Assembly (NCBI GenBank): GCA_047967505.1
Contig: CM106541.1
Direction: 5' to 3' (one strand)
Source of the DNA: Dipteris shenzhenensis
Lineage: Eukaryota; Polypodiophyta; Polypodiopsida; Gleicheniales
Length of the DNA stretch: 64,000 bases
The notes under the pieces are model-generated. The model saw only the letters and a list, made by a program, of their open reading frames with translations. It was not told the DNA's origin and did no database searches. The first letter of the stretch is position 1. Each line of letters starts with the position of its first letter. Below are positions 22,374-32,507 of this stretch, piece by piece. A program made the position numbers and the translations under genes.

Positions 22374-22623
22374 GGACAGAAATCACCTATTTCTTTGGCC
22401 AATCTGATCACATGGGCATTAAACTGATCTATGCCTAATCCATACTCAGTTTATTTTTGATCTCCTTTCTTGTGCCTCAGTTTATTTTTGAAACCAGCAA
22501 TAGGTAGTATTTTCTAGTCCAATAAAAGGGTTGGGAAAAGGCACCTGGCGGATATTTTGAAGGGGAGGGGGGGGCAGTGTTGTCCTGATCATTGCTTATT
22601 TGCCAACCTGTTTTTGAATGCAG

Positions 22624-22749
22624 GCAAAGGGCATTCAGAGTCCTTGAAGCGTGCTGTTCGTGGACGAAGCAAGCCTTTTGATCTTCTTCTAAATGATTTC
22701 AGGCTCAAGAATGCTCTTGACTTAAAAAGCCAAGAGCAGGGTGCTCCAG
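22624..22749 (+). CDS. Host gene exon (upstream), unidentified protein
   Basis: A 126-nt open segment bounded by a good acceptor (TTTTTGAATGCAG before 22624) and donor (CCAG/GTTGAG after 22749). It encodes KGHSESLKRAVRGRS, then KPFDLLLNDFRLKNALDL: basic, then mixed, not transposon-like. It begins with 2 nt and ends with 1 nt of split codons. The next exon starts with the 2 nt needed (G+AG = Glu), so the phases agree. The 188-bp intron is ordinary. I do not recognise the protein. Earlier exons are probably outside the window or left of the copia 2 element. Confidence 0.62.
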
Positions 22750-22937
22750 GTTGAGATCATGGTTTCAATTTAAGCTTTGATTCTGTCATTTTGTTTTTGG
22801 TTTTTTCAAATTCCAGTGACTAAAAATGCTTTTTGTCCATTTTCTCTCGCAATGCTTGCTTACGTTTGTCTCATTTTTGCATTGGACTTCCAAGCATAGT
22901 CCGGTATAAACTGAACCTTTATTCTTTGTGGAGACAG

Positions 22938-23173
22938 AGATCCCAGTTCCATTAGCGACAAAGATCTATTACTTCAGGCATCATCATCAAATGCGTGCTG
23001 TGCTAGGTCATCTTTTCCATGAAGCACTGACAAGGGCAAGTTCCAGTTCTGGCACAAGTCCGGCTTCCACCAGTGAAGAGCAGGGTGCATCCTATGGGGT
23101 TTTACAAAACCTGCCTGCAGATAATACTGCACATGAATCTCAACAACGATCATTTTCTTCCAATCAAATGAAG
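22938..23173 (+). CDS. Host gene exon (middle), unidentified protein
   Basis: 236 nt after an acceptor (TTTGTGGAGACAG) and before a donor (ATGAAG/GTTAGA). It encodes EIPVPLATKIYYFRHHHQMR, AVLGHLFHEALTRASSSSG, then a Ser/Thr/Gln-rich tail ending NQMK. Two leading nt complete the split codon, and the exon ends in phase 0. The helical, His-rich N-part followed by a low-complexity Ser/Gln tail suggests a non-catalytic or regulatory region. No family is claimed. The reading frame continues 40 codons into the intron only because no stop occurs before 23246. Confidence 0.62.
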
Positions 23174-23699
23174 GTTAGAAGTTCTTGTAGTCTGTGCTCC
23201 AGCTCAATAAAATCCCGTTCTTCTTTTAAAATAGCAGGATCTAATTAATTCAGTGAGGTTGCATTATTGAAGTTAGATCATTTAGGATTATTAAACTTCA
23301 TTGTGTGCATGGAGGGATGTATTTATACAATGTGGCTTGCTGAAGTTCATGAAATCTCATAGGGAAATCTCATAGGTAGTCCCTGCTGTGTACAATAAAG
23401 GTGACAGAAAGTTTCTGTTATTTACATGATGTGTTTGTAGTACACATTTTCTCTAGCTGGTAAAATGTGTGAATAGTAGTGTTGTTTAATTTGCAAAGAT
23501 TATCCTCCCTGAGTGGAAACTTGCACAACTTTGGCAAGCTCGTAGTCTCAAGAAAGCCAATCGAAATAGATACACACTTAGAAATTAAAGTAAAGCTGAT
23601 AAAATCCCACTGCCAGCCCAGCTTGAGCTGAAAATTGGATTCTAACCTAACAGTCCAACTATAGATAAGCTGATCATTTCACTTGTACCATAGGACCAT
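23174..23699 (+). other. Intron start, no gene seen
   Basis: A donor at 23174 (GTTAGA) opens AT-rich single-copy-looking sequence without recognisable transposon motifs until about 23700. The intron appears to run to 57626. Confidence 0.5.
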
Positions 23700-23994
23700 A
23701 TGGAGAGGATCTCACCATATAAGTAGAGGAGAGACGGGCCATCCTACAGCAATGGGATGCCACTTGTAAGGAGGGAAAAGCGGACTAGTCCTAGATGGAC
23801 ACCTATTGACACTCTTGCATAGGGAGCCAGGGTCTATGCAACTCAGAGGGGGAGACCCTGACCTGCATTGTTTGGAACTGTAACGGAACCTTGTTGTTGG
23901 AGGTAGGAAACTTCTTAAAGTCATACATAGATTGTTTTCTACACAAAGGCACACCAGAGCCTAGGACATCTACTACTACCAATCTCTAGATATA
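23700..23994 (+). mobile_element. LINE fragment, ORF1 end and ORF2 start
   Basis: The plus strand encodes EDLTI-stop-VEERRAILQQWDATCKEG, matching the minus-strand LINE sequence at 55.85 kb (DEDLTPLQIEERHTLLQQ). It then carries the WNCNG-like endonuclease start (TTTGGAACTGTAACGG) and FYTKAHQS. It is cut at 23995 by a copia LTR. Confidence 0.7.
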
Positions 23995-24700
23995 TGTTGG
24001 AGTCGGCCTATCTGTTAGCACTTAGCCCTATGGCCTTGTAGGCCAGGTAGGATTACTTGTGGTTGACTTTGGGGGCCTATATTGTACTTTCTCATGCAAG
24101 TACTTCGTGTACTGTCAGTTGTTGTTTGCTCCCTTGCATTCCATCTCCATTCCATTTCTCCCCGCACCCAACAGTGGTATTAGAGCAGCTTGTTCTGGAT
24201 CCATCCTGCTCCCCTTACCTGGACCTTTTTCTTCAGCTCCAATCTACATTGGTGTCGTCTTGTTAAGCTTCAGCAGCTTGCATTTAGTCTCACGACTGCA
24301 TCACCACTTATGTTCCATAGCCTGACGGGTCATTTGACTGCACTTCGTGAGGGCTGTTCTAAGCGCCTCCACTAGATCTACGATGTGCAGCTCCCTTAGG
24401 TCTTATTGCACCTCCCATGGTTTAGCACCGTACAATCATGTGTCATTTGTGCTGTCTTTGTTGTACAATTTACACATCGCAGTACAATTTGTACAACAAG
24501 GTGATTGAAAAGGAGAGGGTCGTACAGTTCGTACAACAACTGTTTGCAATAGCCGTACAGCCTACGCCATCATACATCTTTTACTCGCCCTGTCTGTACA
24601 CGTGCGTATTGCATGTCATCCATACGTCTACTGTACAGGTGCAGAAGTCCATCGTACAATCTGCTGAGAATCTCGTCCATGTGGAAAATAAGTGAAAGTC
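23995..24700 (+). mobile_element. Orphan copia 5' end: LTR, primer site, leader
   Basis: TGTTGGAGTC (23995) to CACCCAACA (24173) is a 179-bp LTR. TGGTATTAGAGC at 24175-24186 is an initiator-Met primer-binding site with one C-to-T change. A leader rich in GTAC words (TTGTACAAC, CGTACAG) continues to ~24700, where LINE sequence starts. No gag or second LTR is present, so the element is truncated. Confidence 0.75.
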
Positions 24701-25100
24701 CTTCTGAAGGCGGCCATCTCTCCAGACCATTGTAGATAATTAAGTCATAAAATGCCCATATCTATGAATGAGTGCCCATATGAGGTACTTCGGGTGTGTC
24801 TATCTACACAGACCCACAATATACCTCCCTCATCTAGATCACTGTCAAGCAATATGATTGAGTCATGCTGAAGTCAATGATTGATACATAATGGTTTGCA
24901 ATCATGGCATTGAAGTCCCCAATAAGTACTTTCAAATGAGGCTCTGTATACAACGTTCAAACAGCAATCACATGACAGATTTAACTAAATGAAAATCTGT
25001 ACGATCAATCATATAATCAAATTCAGCTATGTAAGTGTAGTTGACCACCTGATTGCCTTCGCCTCTCAAATCACAGATTTCTCAGCTTGTTCTCTAGCTT
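24690..25100 (-). mobile_element. LINE endonuclease fragment
   Basis: The minus strand carries GDFNA (at ~24910), the apurinic-endonuclease-type motif, and DLIIYNGLERWPP near 24740, which matches DLIIYNGLQSWP of the copy at 48.05 kb. Heavily mutated, with many stops. Confidence 0.65.
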
Positions 25101-25249
25101 GTCCATCCCACTCCCGACATTGAACAAACTTCCTCACAGATATATCACCTATCAAAAGATCCCCAATCCTCGATTCCTTCCTCATAGAGCCAGAGACAAC
25201 TGGGGACACGACGCTATCAGGACTAATAGAGAGACTTGTGCTCAAAATG

Positions 25250-25870
25250 ACTCATGCATGAGGACCGCATTTATCTCTTCTTTACTGTGCGACCCATCAA
25301 GACTAAACATGGGAGTGACGGTGGCGCTCGTTAGAGGAGGATATACCCACTTGGAGACCCTAGGGGAAGAGAGGGGGGGCTCTAGATGGACCAATCAGCC
25401 TAGCACCAAGATTGCTCCATTTCTGAGGGTCTTTCTCGACGAAGCTAGCCTTTCTTAGAGCTAGAGCCTCCATCGGTCGCGATTATCTTTTCTATCCTTG
25501 GCTGACCTGCAGAGTTGGTCCTCCAAACGGCATACATGGTTCGAGCACTTAGATTGTCAGATGAGAGATTGGCCTGTTGATCGGGATCTTCCTCCCACTT
25601 CCATGATGTGTTTTGGATTTTTGGTCATCACCGGGATAGCCCTGTGTGCACTCTCCTGCAGTTAGTGCAGTTTATTTCTCTTTATTAACGTTCTCATCTT
25701 AGACATCAGCCTTGGGTGTGGATCCCTGCTTTAGTGGCCCGAGCCTTTAGGTTCTTGTATCTGGTTTTTTGGGAGTCTCATAGGTCCTTCAGTTTTTCAA
25801 AGATGTTAATAAACTTTATTTCTTTCTTGAATAAAACTTTCTTTCTATCTTTCTTTCTCTCCGGGGGTTG
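25250..25870 (+). mobile_element. LINE 3' end
   Basis: The plus-strand frame to 25458 has GVTVALVRGG, the family 1 tail motif (GVTIALVRR in other copies). The 3' terminus at 25780-25860 is CAAAGATGTTAATAAACTTT followed by CTTT-rich sequence. An older, more diverged copy. Confidence 0.7.
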
Positions 25871-26321
25871 ATGTACCTTCTGATCTTAGATGGCAAAAAT
25901 GCTCTGAAGAGGATTGCAGCAGGGTGGCAAAACTGCTATGCTTTTGAGAATAGATGCCAGCAGACTGATATCATGTGATGTCATTTGAGAGCACTTCTTA
26001 TTGATGCATTAGTGATACGAGTGTTGCTTTATGGTACAGAGGTATTGGGCAGTAGAATGATATTGAGAAAATCAGAAAACTTTTTTGAGGACAAATAGGA
26101 GTAAAGACTAGCACCCAATATTCTATTCTCTTGTTGGAAATTGGGCGTAGGACGATTGAGATATAAATTTACATTGTAAAGATCAAATGAGAGAGGTGAA
26201 AGGTTTAGCACCCCATTGTGAAGACCTTGGGATTGTTGAAATTTCTGATGCAGTCTGTTGGAACAAGTTTTGCAGCTTTGATTGGGGTGAGACAAAAGTC
26301 TGGATCGATATCCTGATGATC
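25871..26321 (+). mobile_element. LINE family 2 RT fragment
   Basis: Broken plus-strand frames read LLIDALVIRVLLYGTEVLG, NDIEKIRKLF, YSILLLEIGRRTIEI. These correspond to LFDAYVVQTILYGVEVWG, NDIEKMQKAF and YSVLLLEMGRRSIEF in the family 2 copy at 54.5 kb. Cut at 26322. Confidence 0.75.
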
Positions 26322-26519
26322 GCATAGGGTGCAGATGCGACCCTCTCTGGGTATACCCTCTGCTCGTCCACGCTCAATGCGAAGTTGGTGTGATGAGATG
26401 CGGAACTACCCGATAGATATCCTCAGGGAGTGGGGGAGGTGGATCCGTGTGTACCTTGGTGGATCAATAAATCCCTCTTCTGACATTTGCAGGAAATGGT
26501 CTCAAAAAACACTGAGCTT
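26322..26519 (-). mobile_element. LINE family 1 zinc-finger fragment, inverted
   Basis: The minus strand encodes GFIDPPRYTRIHLPHSLRI, then SSHQLRIERGRAEGIPREGR and ICTLCD, the start of the family 1 Cys/His motif. It points against both neighbours. Confidence 0.75.
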
Positions 26520-27094
26520 CATATGGGGCTCGTGGGCTGCCAACCAAGTCCTGAATGTGCGTAACTGTAAAAGATCCTTTGGGATGACACATCCTTCATG
26601 GAGTATGGACTTGCCTACTTGGAGGCTCCGAGATTGGCATTAGAGTCATCCAGATGACTAGCGGAGAGTGGGGTTTGTACAGCTTGGTACGTAGGTATCT
26701 CTAGATTGTCTGACAGTGAAGGAATTCAGAGGGACCCCTTTCCCCCCTTTCAGTACCACTTGGGGTCCCCGTCCTTGCAGATTCCACAAGAGTAGATCAA
26801 TTGTATCATATTGTTTGGTTGGATCTACTCCAACTCTATACATCTACTAGGAGCTCCTAACCAAGATCTAGTTCTACCATGGTCATTTCTTGAGGGTATC
26901 AAAGGATGGAGTGATTACCACGCCCTAGTATCTAGAACACAAACGGATCTCACATGCACCGAGGATTGCCACCAGACAAGCTATGCACATTGGCAGAGGT
27001 GGAGAAAGAGGAGCACTTCATATGCATTTGCTGCACCTACTATGAGATTCAAGGATGGTACCATTGCCTCTTTAGGAGGGACACGGGTTCGGGC

Positions 27095-28191
27095 TGTTGG
27101 AGAGGTCACCTCCCCATCTGTAAGCCCCCAAATGAGGAGAGCATGGGGGAGGGAGACCTAGGGCAGAAGATGCCCAGAGAAGAAAGAGAGAGGGGGCTGC
27201 CACATGGGCAGCACCTCACAAGAGAAGAAGGCTGCAAAGGACGGAACCTGTGGAAGGAGCAGAAGGCGGGGACAGCAAGCCCTAGATCTGACCTGGCAGG
27301 GCGCAATGACATCAGCAGGTGATCCTGAAGCTGAACGGGAAGTACTGGCTGAAAATCTTGAAGCATTTGAGCAAGCAAGTGTACGGCACAGGACACGTGG
27401 CTGGGAAGAGGGCCTGGCAGAGGCACAGATATGGCAGGATGTGCAGGCCCAGATATGCAGCAGGAACTGTGGCTGTCAGTGGGCAGGAGGCAGGCTTTTT
27501 ATAGGCTGGATACCTGCCTTGAATGGAGGGCCAGAAGACCCTGGAAGTTTGGGCCAAAAGCCCTGGGGGGTGTGCCCTTTTAGGGCTGGACCAGCCACAG
27601 ACTGGTCGGCCAGTCTGTAACAGGCTGGTCGGTATTTTTACCAGCCCTTGGGGACCTATAAAAGGAGGTCCTTGAGGCCTCACTTCGCATCACTTGCAGC
27701 AGCAGGAACCAGCAGATTGGAGCAGCCAAGGAACCCTCTCTTGGGCCTATATATCAGGAGGTGAAGAAGGTGACAAGGAGCTGCAGACTGAGAGCTGGAA
27801 GAGCTGCCCACCTAGGCTGGTGCAAAGACAGCAAGGTGGAAGGGATCTGGACGGAAAGTCTACAGAAGCTCGAGGTGGAGCACGCGGACTCGAGTCTAGA
27901 GATAGCAAACAGATAGGAGAAGGACCTCGTGGTAAGATCAGAGGACCACACCATTGGTGGGACTCTGGATCTGTCTCTTTTGTATTGTGTCCATAGTTGC
28001 GGACGGAAATATATATTTTGGTGGTTTCTCTATCTGGTTGGTTCATTGTCTATTGATGAGTCTGCACACCTATTGTATGCACATAAGTAAAGAAGTTTGT
28101 GATTCCACACCCACACCGCACACTGTGTGAGCTCCTGGGCATTACTATAAGTCTTCCGCTGCGTGTACCCTCTGTTGGGTCTGCTCTAACA
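27095..28191 (+). mobile_element. Solo LTR, ~1.1 kb
   Basis: Ends TGTTGGAG...CTCTAACA (imperfect inverted repeat), with flanks CGGGC (27090-27094) and CTGGC (28192-28196), a likely 5-bp target duplication with one mismatch. LINE family 1 sequence resumes on the right where it stopped on the left. A TATAAAAGGAGG box lies at ~27657. No internal coding region. Confidence 0.68.
27656..27664 (+). promoter_or_regulatory. TATA box of solo LTR
   Basis: CCTATAAAAGGAGG with GCCTCAC about 25 bp downstream is a typical LTR promoter on the plus strand. Confidence 0.55.
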
Positions 28192-28951
28192 CTGGCCACT
28201 CTCCCAGTTGATCTACTTCCATGACCAAGTTTGGATTGGCTTTTATTTGATGGAGATACGACCCATAGAGAAGGAGGTGACAGCACCACGGGAGATAGAT
28301 TGAGCGCAACGGCATGTCATCGACTTTTATGCCTTTATATCTTCAAGTTAGACCCAAGACACATTGGGGTAGAGGAGGAGGAGATAGCTGACATGAGGGC
28401 AGCTTGGATCAGTGGGAAGAGACGGCGTAGAGCCAACAACAAAAAGACCACTGACTAGAGCACGGCATGGAGCTATCGACACAAAGACCACTAACCAAAG
28501 TAGAGGTCTGGCCCATCACCTCTTTACTCAGAGGGGACTGTTCGAGCTGATGTGACACCCTTGACATGCCCATTGTTACAGAGATCATGGAGACCACGTC
28601 CCCCATCACAGTGAGAGACGGCTCGATAAACGCAGATACGAGACATTTTCACATCACATTGGAGTGCCACCATGGCGCTTGGATACGTATTTAGAGCATT
28701 AGATTTTTATGGCTGAGTTTTTAGATTATCAGCTTAGCTTAGGACTTAGGAAGGACCTTAGCGAGCCCTTTGCTTCAGTCCAGAGTGGCTTTATGAGTTA
28801 CTTTCTTGATTGTACATTGTCTCATAGGCCTGCGAGGCCTTTCGAAGACATTGATCCCCCCCCCTCCTCTCTCTCTCTGGCTTCACAACCAAAGAGCCCA
28901 GGCCCATGAGGGGTTGTGGGCTAAGCACATTGCACAGGGGCATGAGGTTTT

Positions 28952-29207
28952 TGTGAGAAAGAAGGAGAGCAAGAGTGAGCAAGAGAGAGTGAGCTGAACG
29001 TAGGTGACTCAATAGTGGACTGAATGAAGTGAAGTACAAAGAAGAGATGAGGGGTTTTGTCGAAGTGACAAAACCCTATCTAATCACTAACCGTAGTTAG
29101 GGATTAGACTGTGGTTAGGGGGGAAAACATCTAAGAGGAAAAAATGCCCCTAACCCACTTATTACATTACATTGGCCATTGCCTAGAATATAATAATAAT
29201 TCTAACA
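28952..29207 (-). repeat. 3' LTR of copia element 4
   Basis: 256 bp, TGTGAGAAAG to AATTCTAACA. It is very similar to 36896-37147 and to the orphan LTR at 49391-49645. The minus-strand purine tract GCAGGGGGG immediately precedes it. Confidence 0.93.
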
Positions 29208-29244
29208 CCCCCCTGCAGTGCCAATGTGGTGTACAAGGTAGTGA

Positions 29245-31014
29245 TCAATCACCAAAAGGAGATAAGTTTAGGGCACTGCGAAATGCCTCAAACTTCTCAC
29301 GTGGAAGTGCTTTGGTGAAGATGTCCGCAACATTGTCATGTGTTGACACATAGATCATACTGATCTCCCCTGCATGCAACTTCTCTCTGACATAATGATA
29401 ATGAACCTCAATGTGCTTCGTGCGAGCATGAAACACAAGATTCTTTGCTACTGCTATAGCTCTCTGACTATCAGTGAGAATTGGAGAAGGACCTTCCAAT
29501 AAGAGACAAAGATCAGCGAACAAATGTCTCAGCCAAACACATTCAACTGTCGCTGTGAAAGCTGCCCTGTACACAGCTTCACATGAGGAAGTAGCCACTC
29601 TAGATTGCTTCTTGCTCAGCCAAGAAATGCAAGCTTTGCCCAAAAAGAAACAATTACCACTAGTGGACTGCTTGGTATCATAGTCTCCAGCCCAATCTGA
29701 ATCACTATAAGCATGCATCTGCAAGTCACTCCCCCCGGGAAACATCAAGCCATAAGACTTTGTGCCTTGCAAATAACGGAAGATGCGTTTTACAGCCTGC
29801 CAATGTGTTGTCTTTGGGCTGTGCATATATCTGCTTACCTGAGATACTCCATATTGAATATCGGGCTGTGTATTGCACAAGTAGATGAGGCATCCAACAG
29901 CCAAGCTGTAAAGTGTGACATCCACTGATTCACCTGCTTCATACATAGTAAGCTTCAGCCCCGGCTCCATGGGAGTGGCTATAGGCTTACAATCATGCAT
30001 GTTGAACCTATCCAAGAGCTTTAGCACATACTTGGATTGAGACATAACGATGCCACGCTTGTCTTGTATAAACAGGATCCCCAAATAAAAATTTAACATG
30101 CCCAAATCTATCATGTCAAATTTAGCTTTTAACTCAGCTTTAAAATTTGCAATTATTTCCTCATTTGACCCTGTGAGCAGCATGTCATCTACATAAAGAA
30201 TGATGACCAAGATACCCCCCCCATCCTTCTTGATGTATCGGGTCCTTTCCGTGGGACTATTATGTAACCCCTTACTTGCTAGGAATGCTTCAATCTTGGC
30301 ATACCATGCACGTGGGGCTTGTTTGAGCCCATATAAAGCTTTGTTAAGCTTGCAAACCTGAAGGGTATTGCCAGAAAGTTCAAATCCATGAGGTTGTTTG
30401 ACATAAACCTCTTCGTGCAAGTCCCCATTAAGGAAAGCTGTTTTTATGTCCAACTGATGGACATTCGAAACAAAATTTCCAGCTATAGCAATAACCGACC
30501 TGATGGTGGTCGTCCGGGATGTAGGAGCAAAAGTCTCCTCATAATCTATGCCCTTCTTCTGTGCGTAGCCTTTGGCAACCAGCCTTGCCTTGTACCTGTC
30601 AATGGACCCATCTGGCTTCCTTTTCACCTTGAAAACCCACTTGGTACCAATGGCATGCTTACCTGGTGGTAAATCCACAACATCCCAAGTCTGATTTTTC
30701 TCAATGGACTGCAACTCATTGTGCATGGCATGCATCCAATGCACATTATCCTTTGCTTCTTCAAAAGAGTCAGGTTCTTCCTCATCAAGAAGAGTACCTG
30801 CATAAGGAGTCTCAACTAAAAGAGCCCCTCCTGCGTGCCTTACTGCACTACGAGTCCTGCCAGGCAATGGGGCCTCAAGCCTACTCTCCCTAAGAGTTTG
30901 TAGCAACCAATTTGGGACTGTTTTGGCTGCGTGTATCTCTTGAATTTCTTGCCTGACAACTTCATCCACACCCTGTGGATGTACAAAATGAACTTGTGGC
31001 TGAATCGGGGGCAT
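29245..31014 (-). CDS. Copia RT-RNase H, intact 589-codon frame
   Basis: An uninterrupted frame covering the integrase-RT linker (1-90), RT (~95-340) and RNase H (~430-575). RT shows HAIGTKWVFKVKRKPDGS (120-137), YKARLVAKGYAQ (141-152), QLDIKTAFLNGDL (catalytic D189), LYGLKQAPRAWY (227-238) and LYVDDML (D276, D277). RNase H keeps YSDSDWAGD (D438), CEAVYRA (E479), TDSQRAIA (D515) and DNVADIFTKALP (D564). It would copy element RNA into DNA within particles as part of a polyprotein. The ATG used here is internal: in a complete element this would continue from integrase, and a break near 31015-31100 separates them. It is the only long intact enzyme frame in the window, so this insertion is fairly young. 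Confidence 0.93.
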   Translation of the reverse strand: MPPIQPQVHFVHPQGVDEVVRQEIQEIHAAKTVPNWLLQTLRESRLEAPLPGRTRSAVRHAGGALLVETPYAGTLLDEEEPDSFEEAKDNVHWMHAMHNELQSIEKNQTWDVVDLPPGKHAIGTKWVFKVKRKPDGSIDRYKARLVAKGYAQKKGIDYEETFAPTSRTTTIRSVIAIAGNFVSNVHQLDIKTAFLNGDLHEEVYVKQPHGFELSGNTLQVCKLNKALYGLKQAPRAWYAKIEAFLASKGLHNSPTERTRYIKKDGGGILVIILYVDDMLLTGSNEEIIANFKAELKAKFDMIDLGMLNFYLGILFIQDKRGIVMSQSKYVLKLLDRFNMHDCKPIATPMEPGLKLTMYEAGESVDVTLYSLAVGCLIYLCNTQPDIQYGVSQVSRYMHSPKTTHWQAVKRIFRYLQGTKSYGLMFPGGSDLQMHAYSDSDWAGDYDTKQSTSGNCFFLGKACISWLSKKQSRVATSSCEAVYRAAFTATVECVWLRHLFADLCLLLEGPSPILTDSQRAIAVAKNLVFHARTKHIEVHYHYVREKLHAGEISMIYVSTHDNVADIFTKALPREKFEAFRSALNLSPFGD

Positions 31015-31102
31015 GTGGATTAGAAGGAGGTTGCTGTATTTTCAGCATGAACCTCAGCTGGGGAACCAAATGCTATAGGAAGCATCCCCTCAAAAACATT
31101 AT

Positions 31103-31574
31103 TTAAAGAAGCTGGAATTGTAAATTCTGCATGTGTATGTGCTGAATTTGCAGAAAATATAACATCTCTACTAACAAAAACCTTGCGAGAAGCAGGATTG
31201 TAGAGCCTTTGCTTTGTGCACTATACCCAAGCAAAAATGCATTTAAGTGCCTTATCTGACAACTTGTGTCGAAACTCCACAGGCACGTGGCCATATGCAA
31301 CACAACCAAAAACTTTGAAGTGATCCACGGAAGGCTTTCTCCCATGCCATGCCTCATAGGGAGTGATTGTCTTCAAAGCCTTTGTGGGAGCCCGATTCAA
31401 AACATAGTTTGCACACATGAGGCCTTCGAGCCAAAACCTGTGAGGCAACTTTTTACTGGTAAGCATGCATCTATCCATCTCCATAAGAGTGCGATTCTTG
31501 CGCTCAGCTTTACCATTTTGCTGAGGTGTAAGACTTATTGTAAGCTGATGCGTGATGCCCATAGTTTTTTCCAT
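31103..31574 (-). pseudogene. Copia 4 integrase C-terminal half
   Basis: It encodes GITHQLTISLTPQQNGKAER, LPHRFWLEGLMCANYVLNR, PYEAWHGRKPSVDHFKVFGC and RHKLSDKALKCIF. The core starts abruptly at the third acidic region; everything upstream is replaced at 31575 by foreign DNA. The frame shifts near 31225, then continues KVFVSRDVIFSANSAHTHAE-like sequence toward the RT frame. Confidence 0.85.
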
Positions 31575-32507
31575 ACGTTACCATACACATACGTCATACG
31601 AGTACGGAAGTATGATTGGAGTATGGTTCAGCCCCTGAGGTTGGAACAAACGTGACCCTAATTTTACCCAAAAAATTTCAGAAAAATATAGATTGATCAT
31701 TGATCATTGTACACATTAAATTGACATAGAGGTATTAAACTGAAACTTGAAACTTGTATTAATTTTAAAGTCATCACTCGTGAGTCGTGAATTGTGATTC
31801 ATCATTCATGAACAACTCCAGCCTCCAGAGACCGGAGTCATCTGGATTCTAGATTTTGATACATCATACATAGTGTCCACTGTCAAATGATGGAATCATA
31901 GATCATAGATCAATAATCAATATTACACCAAAACATCATGATCAAAGGAAGTAGGTACTAGTAACTATACCAAAACATGAAGGCAAAACATCATAAAGAA
32001 AAGGCTGCCAGTGTGCCACAGCCCGGAAATAAAGCATGCGTGACAATTCACAACCAATGAGGCTCAAGCCTCAAGCTGCATCTTCATCCTCATCCTCATC
32101 ATCATCTGCATCAATGCCCGCACCCTCCTCCTCATCCTCCTCCTCCTCCTCATCACTATCATCGTCATCTGCCTCGCCATGGAACTCCAAAAGACTAGAG
32201 CTGCTTGAAGCTGCAGCAACATCCATCGTTCGTGTAAGTGTAACAATAGGGGCTGCAATGTCTTCTCCCTCTATATCTGCTTGCCTCCCTAGCAGCCTAT
32301 CATCATCCTTCTCCTTGTTGATCATTTCTAGGGTCACTTCTATCTTCTCAAATCCCCTTTCCTTGATTTTGGAAATGAGACGCAAATTAGTATGGATGTA
32401 TACTAATTTCTTGGTATTCTTTGGAAGCAACCTATTCCTTCTTTTAGTATGGATAAGAGAGAATGTGCTCCAATTCCTCTCACAAGGAGAAGCACATGTG
32501 CCTTGCG
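31575..32507 (-). mobile_element. hAT transposase C-terminal fragment
   Basis: The minus strand near 32500-32380 reads ASPCERNWSTFSLIHTKRRN then RLLPKNTKKLVYIHTNLRLI. This is the hAT C-terminal dimerisation motif (CERNWS.F..IHTK.RNRL). It is followed by ~100 residues and an acidic tail (DDDDSDEEEEEDEEEGAGID) ending at 32071. AT-rich non-coding sequence follows to 31575. The N-terminal part and terminal repeats were not found. A LINE tail is inserted at 32508, cutting the transposase upstream. Confidence 0.8.

Larger units (their letters stand above)
26520..28870 (+). mobile_element. LINE family 1 fragment split by a solo LTR
   Basis: Plus-strand pieces WRLRD...HPDD, AESGVCTAWYVGI and PFPPFQYHLGSPS correspond to RLALESSRRLAESG and RLPPFQYSMDAP elsewhere. 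Then come EKEEHFICICCTYYEIQGWY and, after the LTR, QLIYFHDQ-like and C-terminal sequence. The 3' end near 28840-28868 reads CTTTCGAAGACATTGAT, then a C/CT-rich tail. Interrupted at 27095-28191. Confidence 0.75.

Noticed and set aside
22557-22623. Extension of the first host exon upstream to 22557
   Set aside because: The acceptor TTTTTGAATGCAG at 22611-22623 is a better boundary; upstream sequence is G-rich non-coding and the frame there has no coding character.
27204-28046. Several 100-140-codon frames at 27.1-28.0 kb as host exons
   Set aside because: They lie within the solo LTR defined by TG..CA ends and flanking LINE sequence, occur on both strands, and have no recognisable motif.
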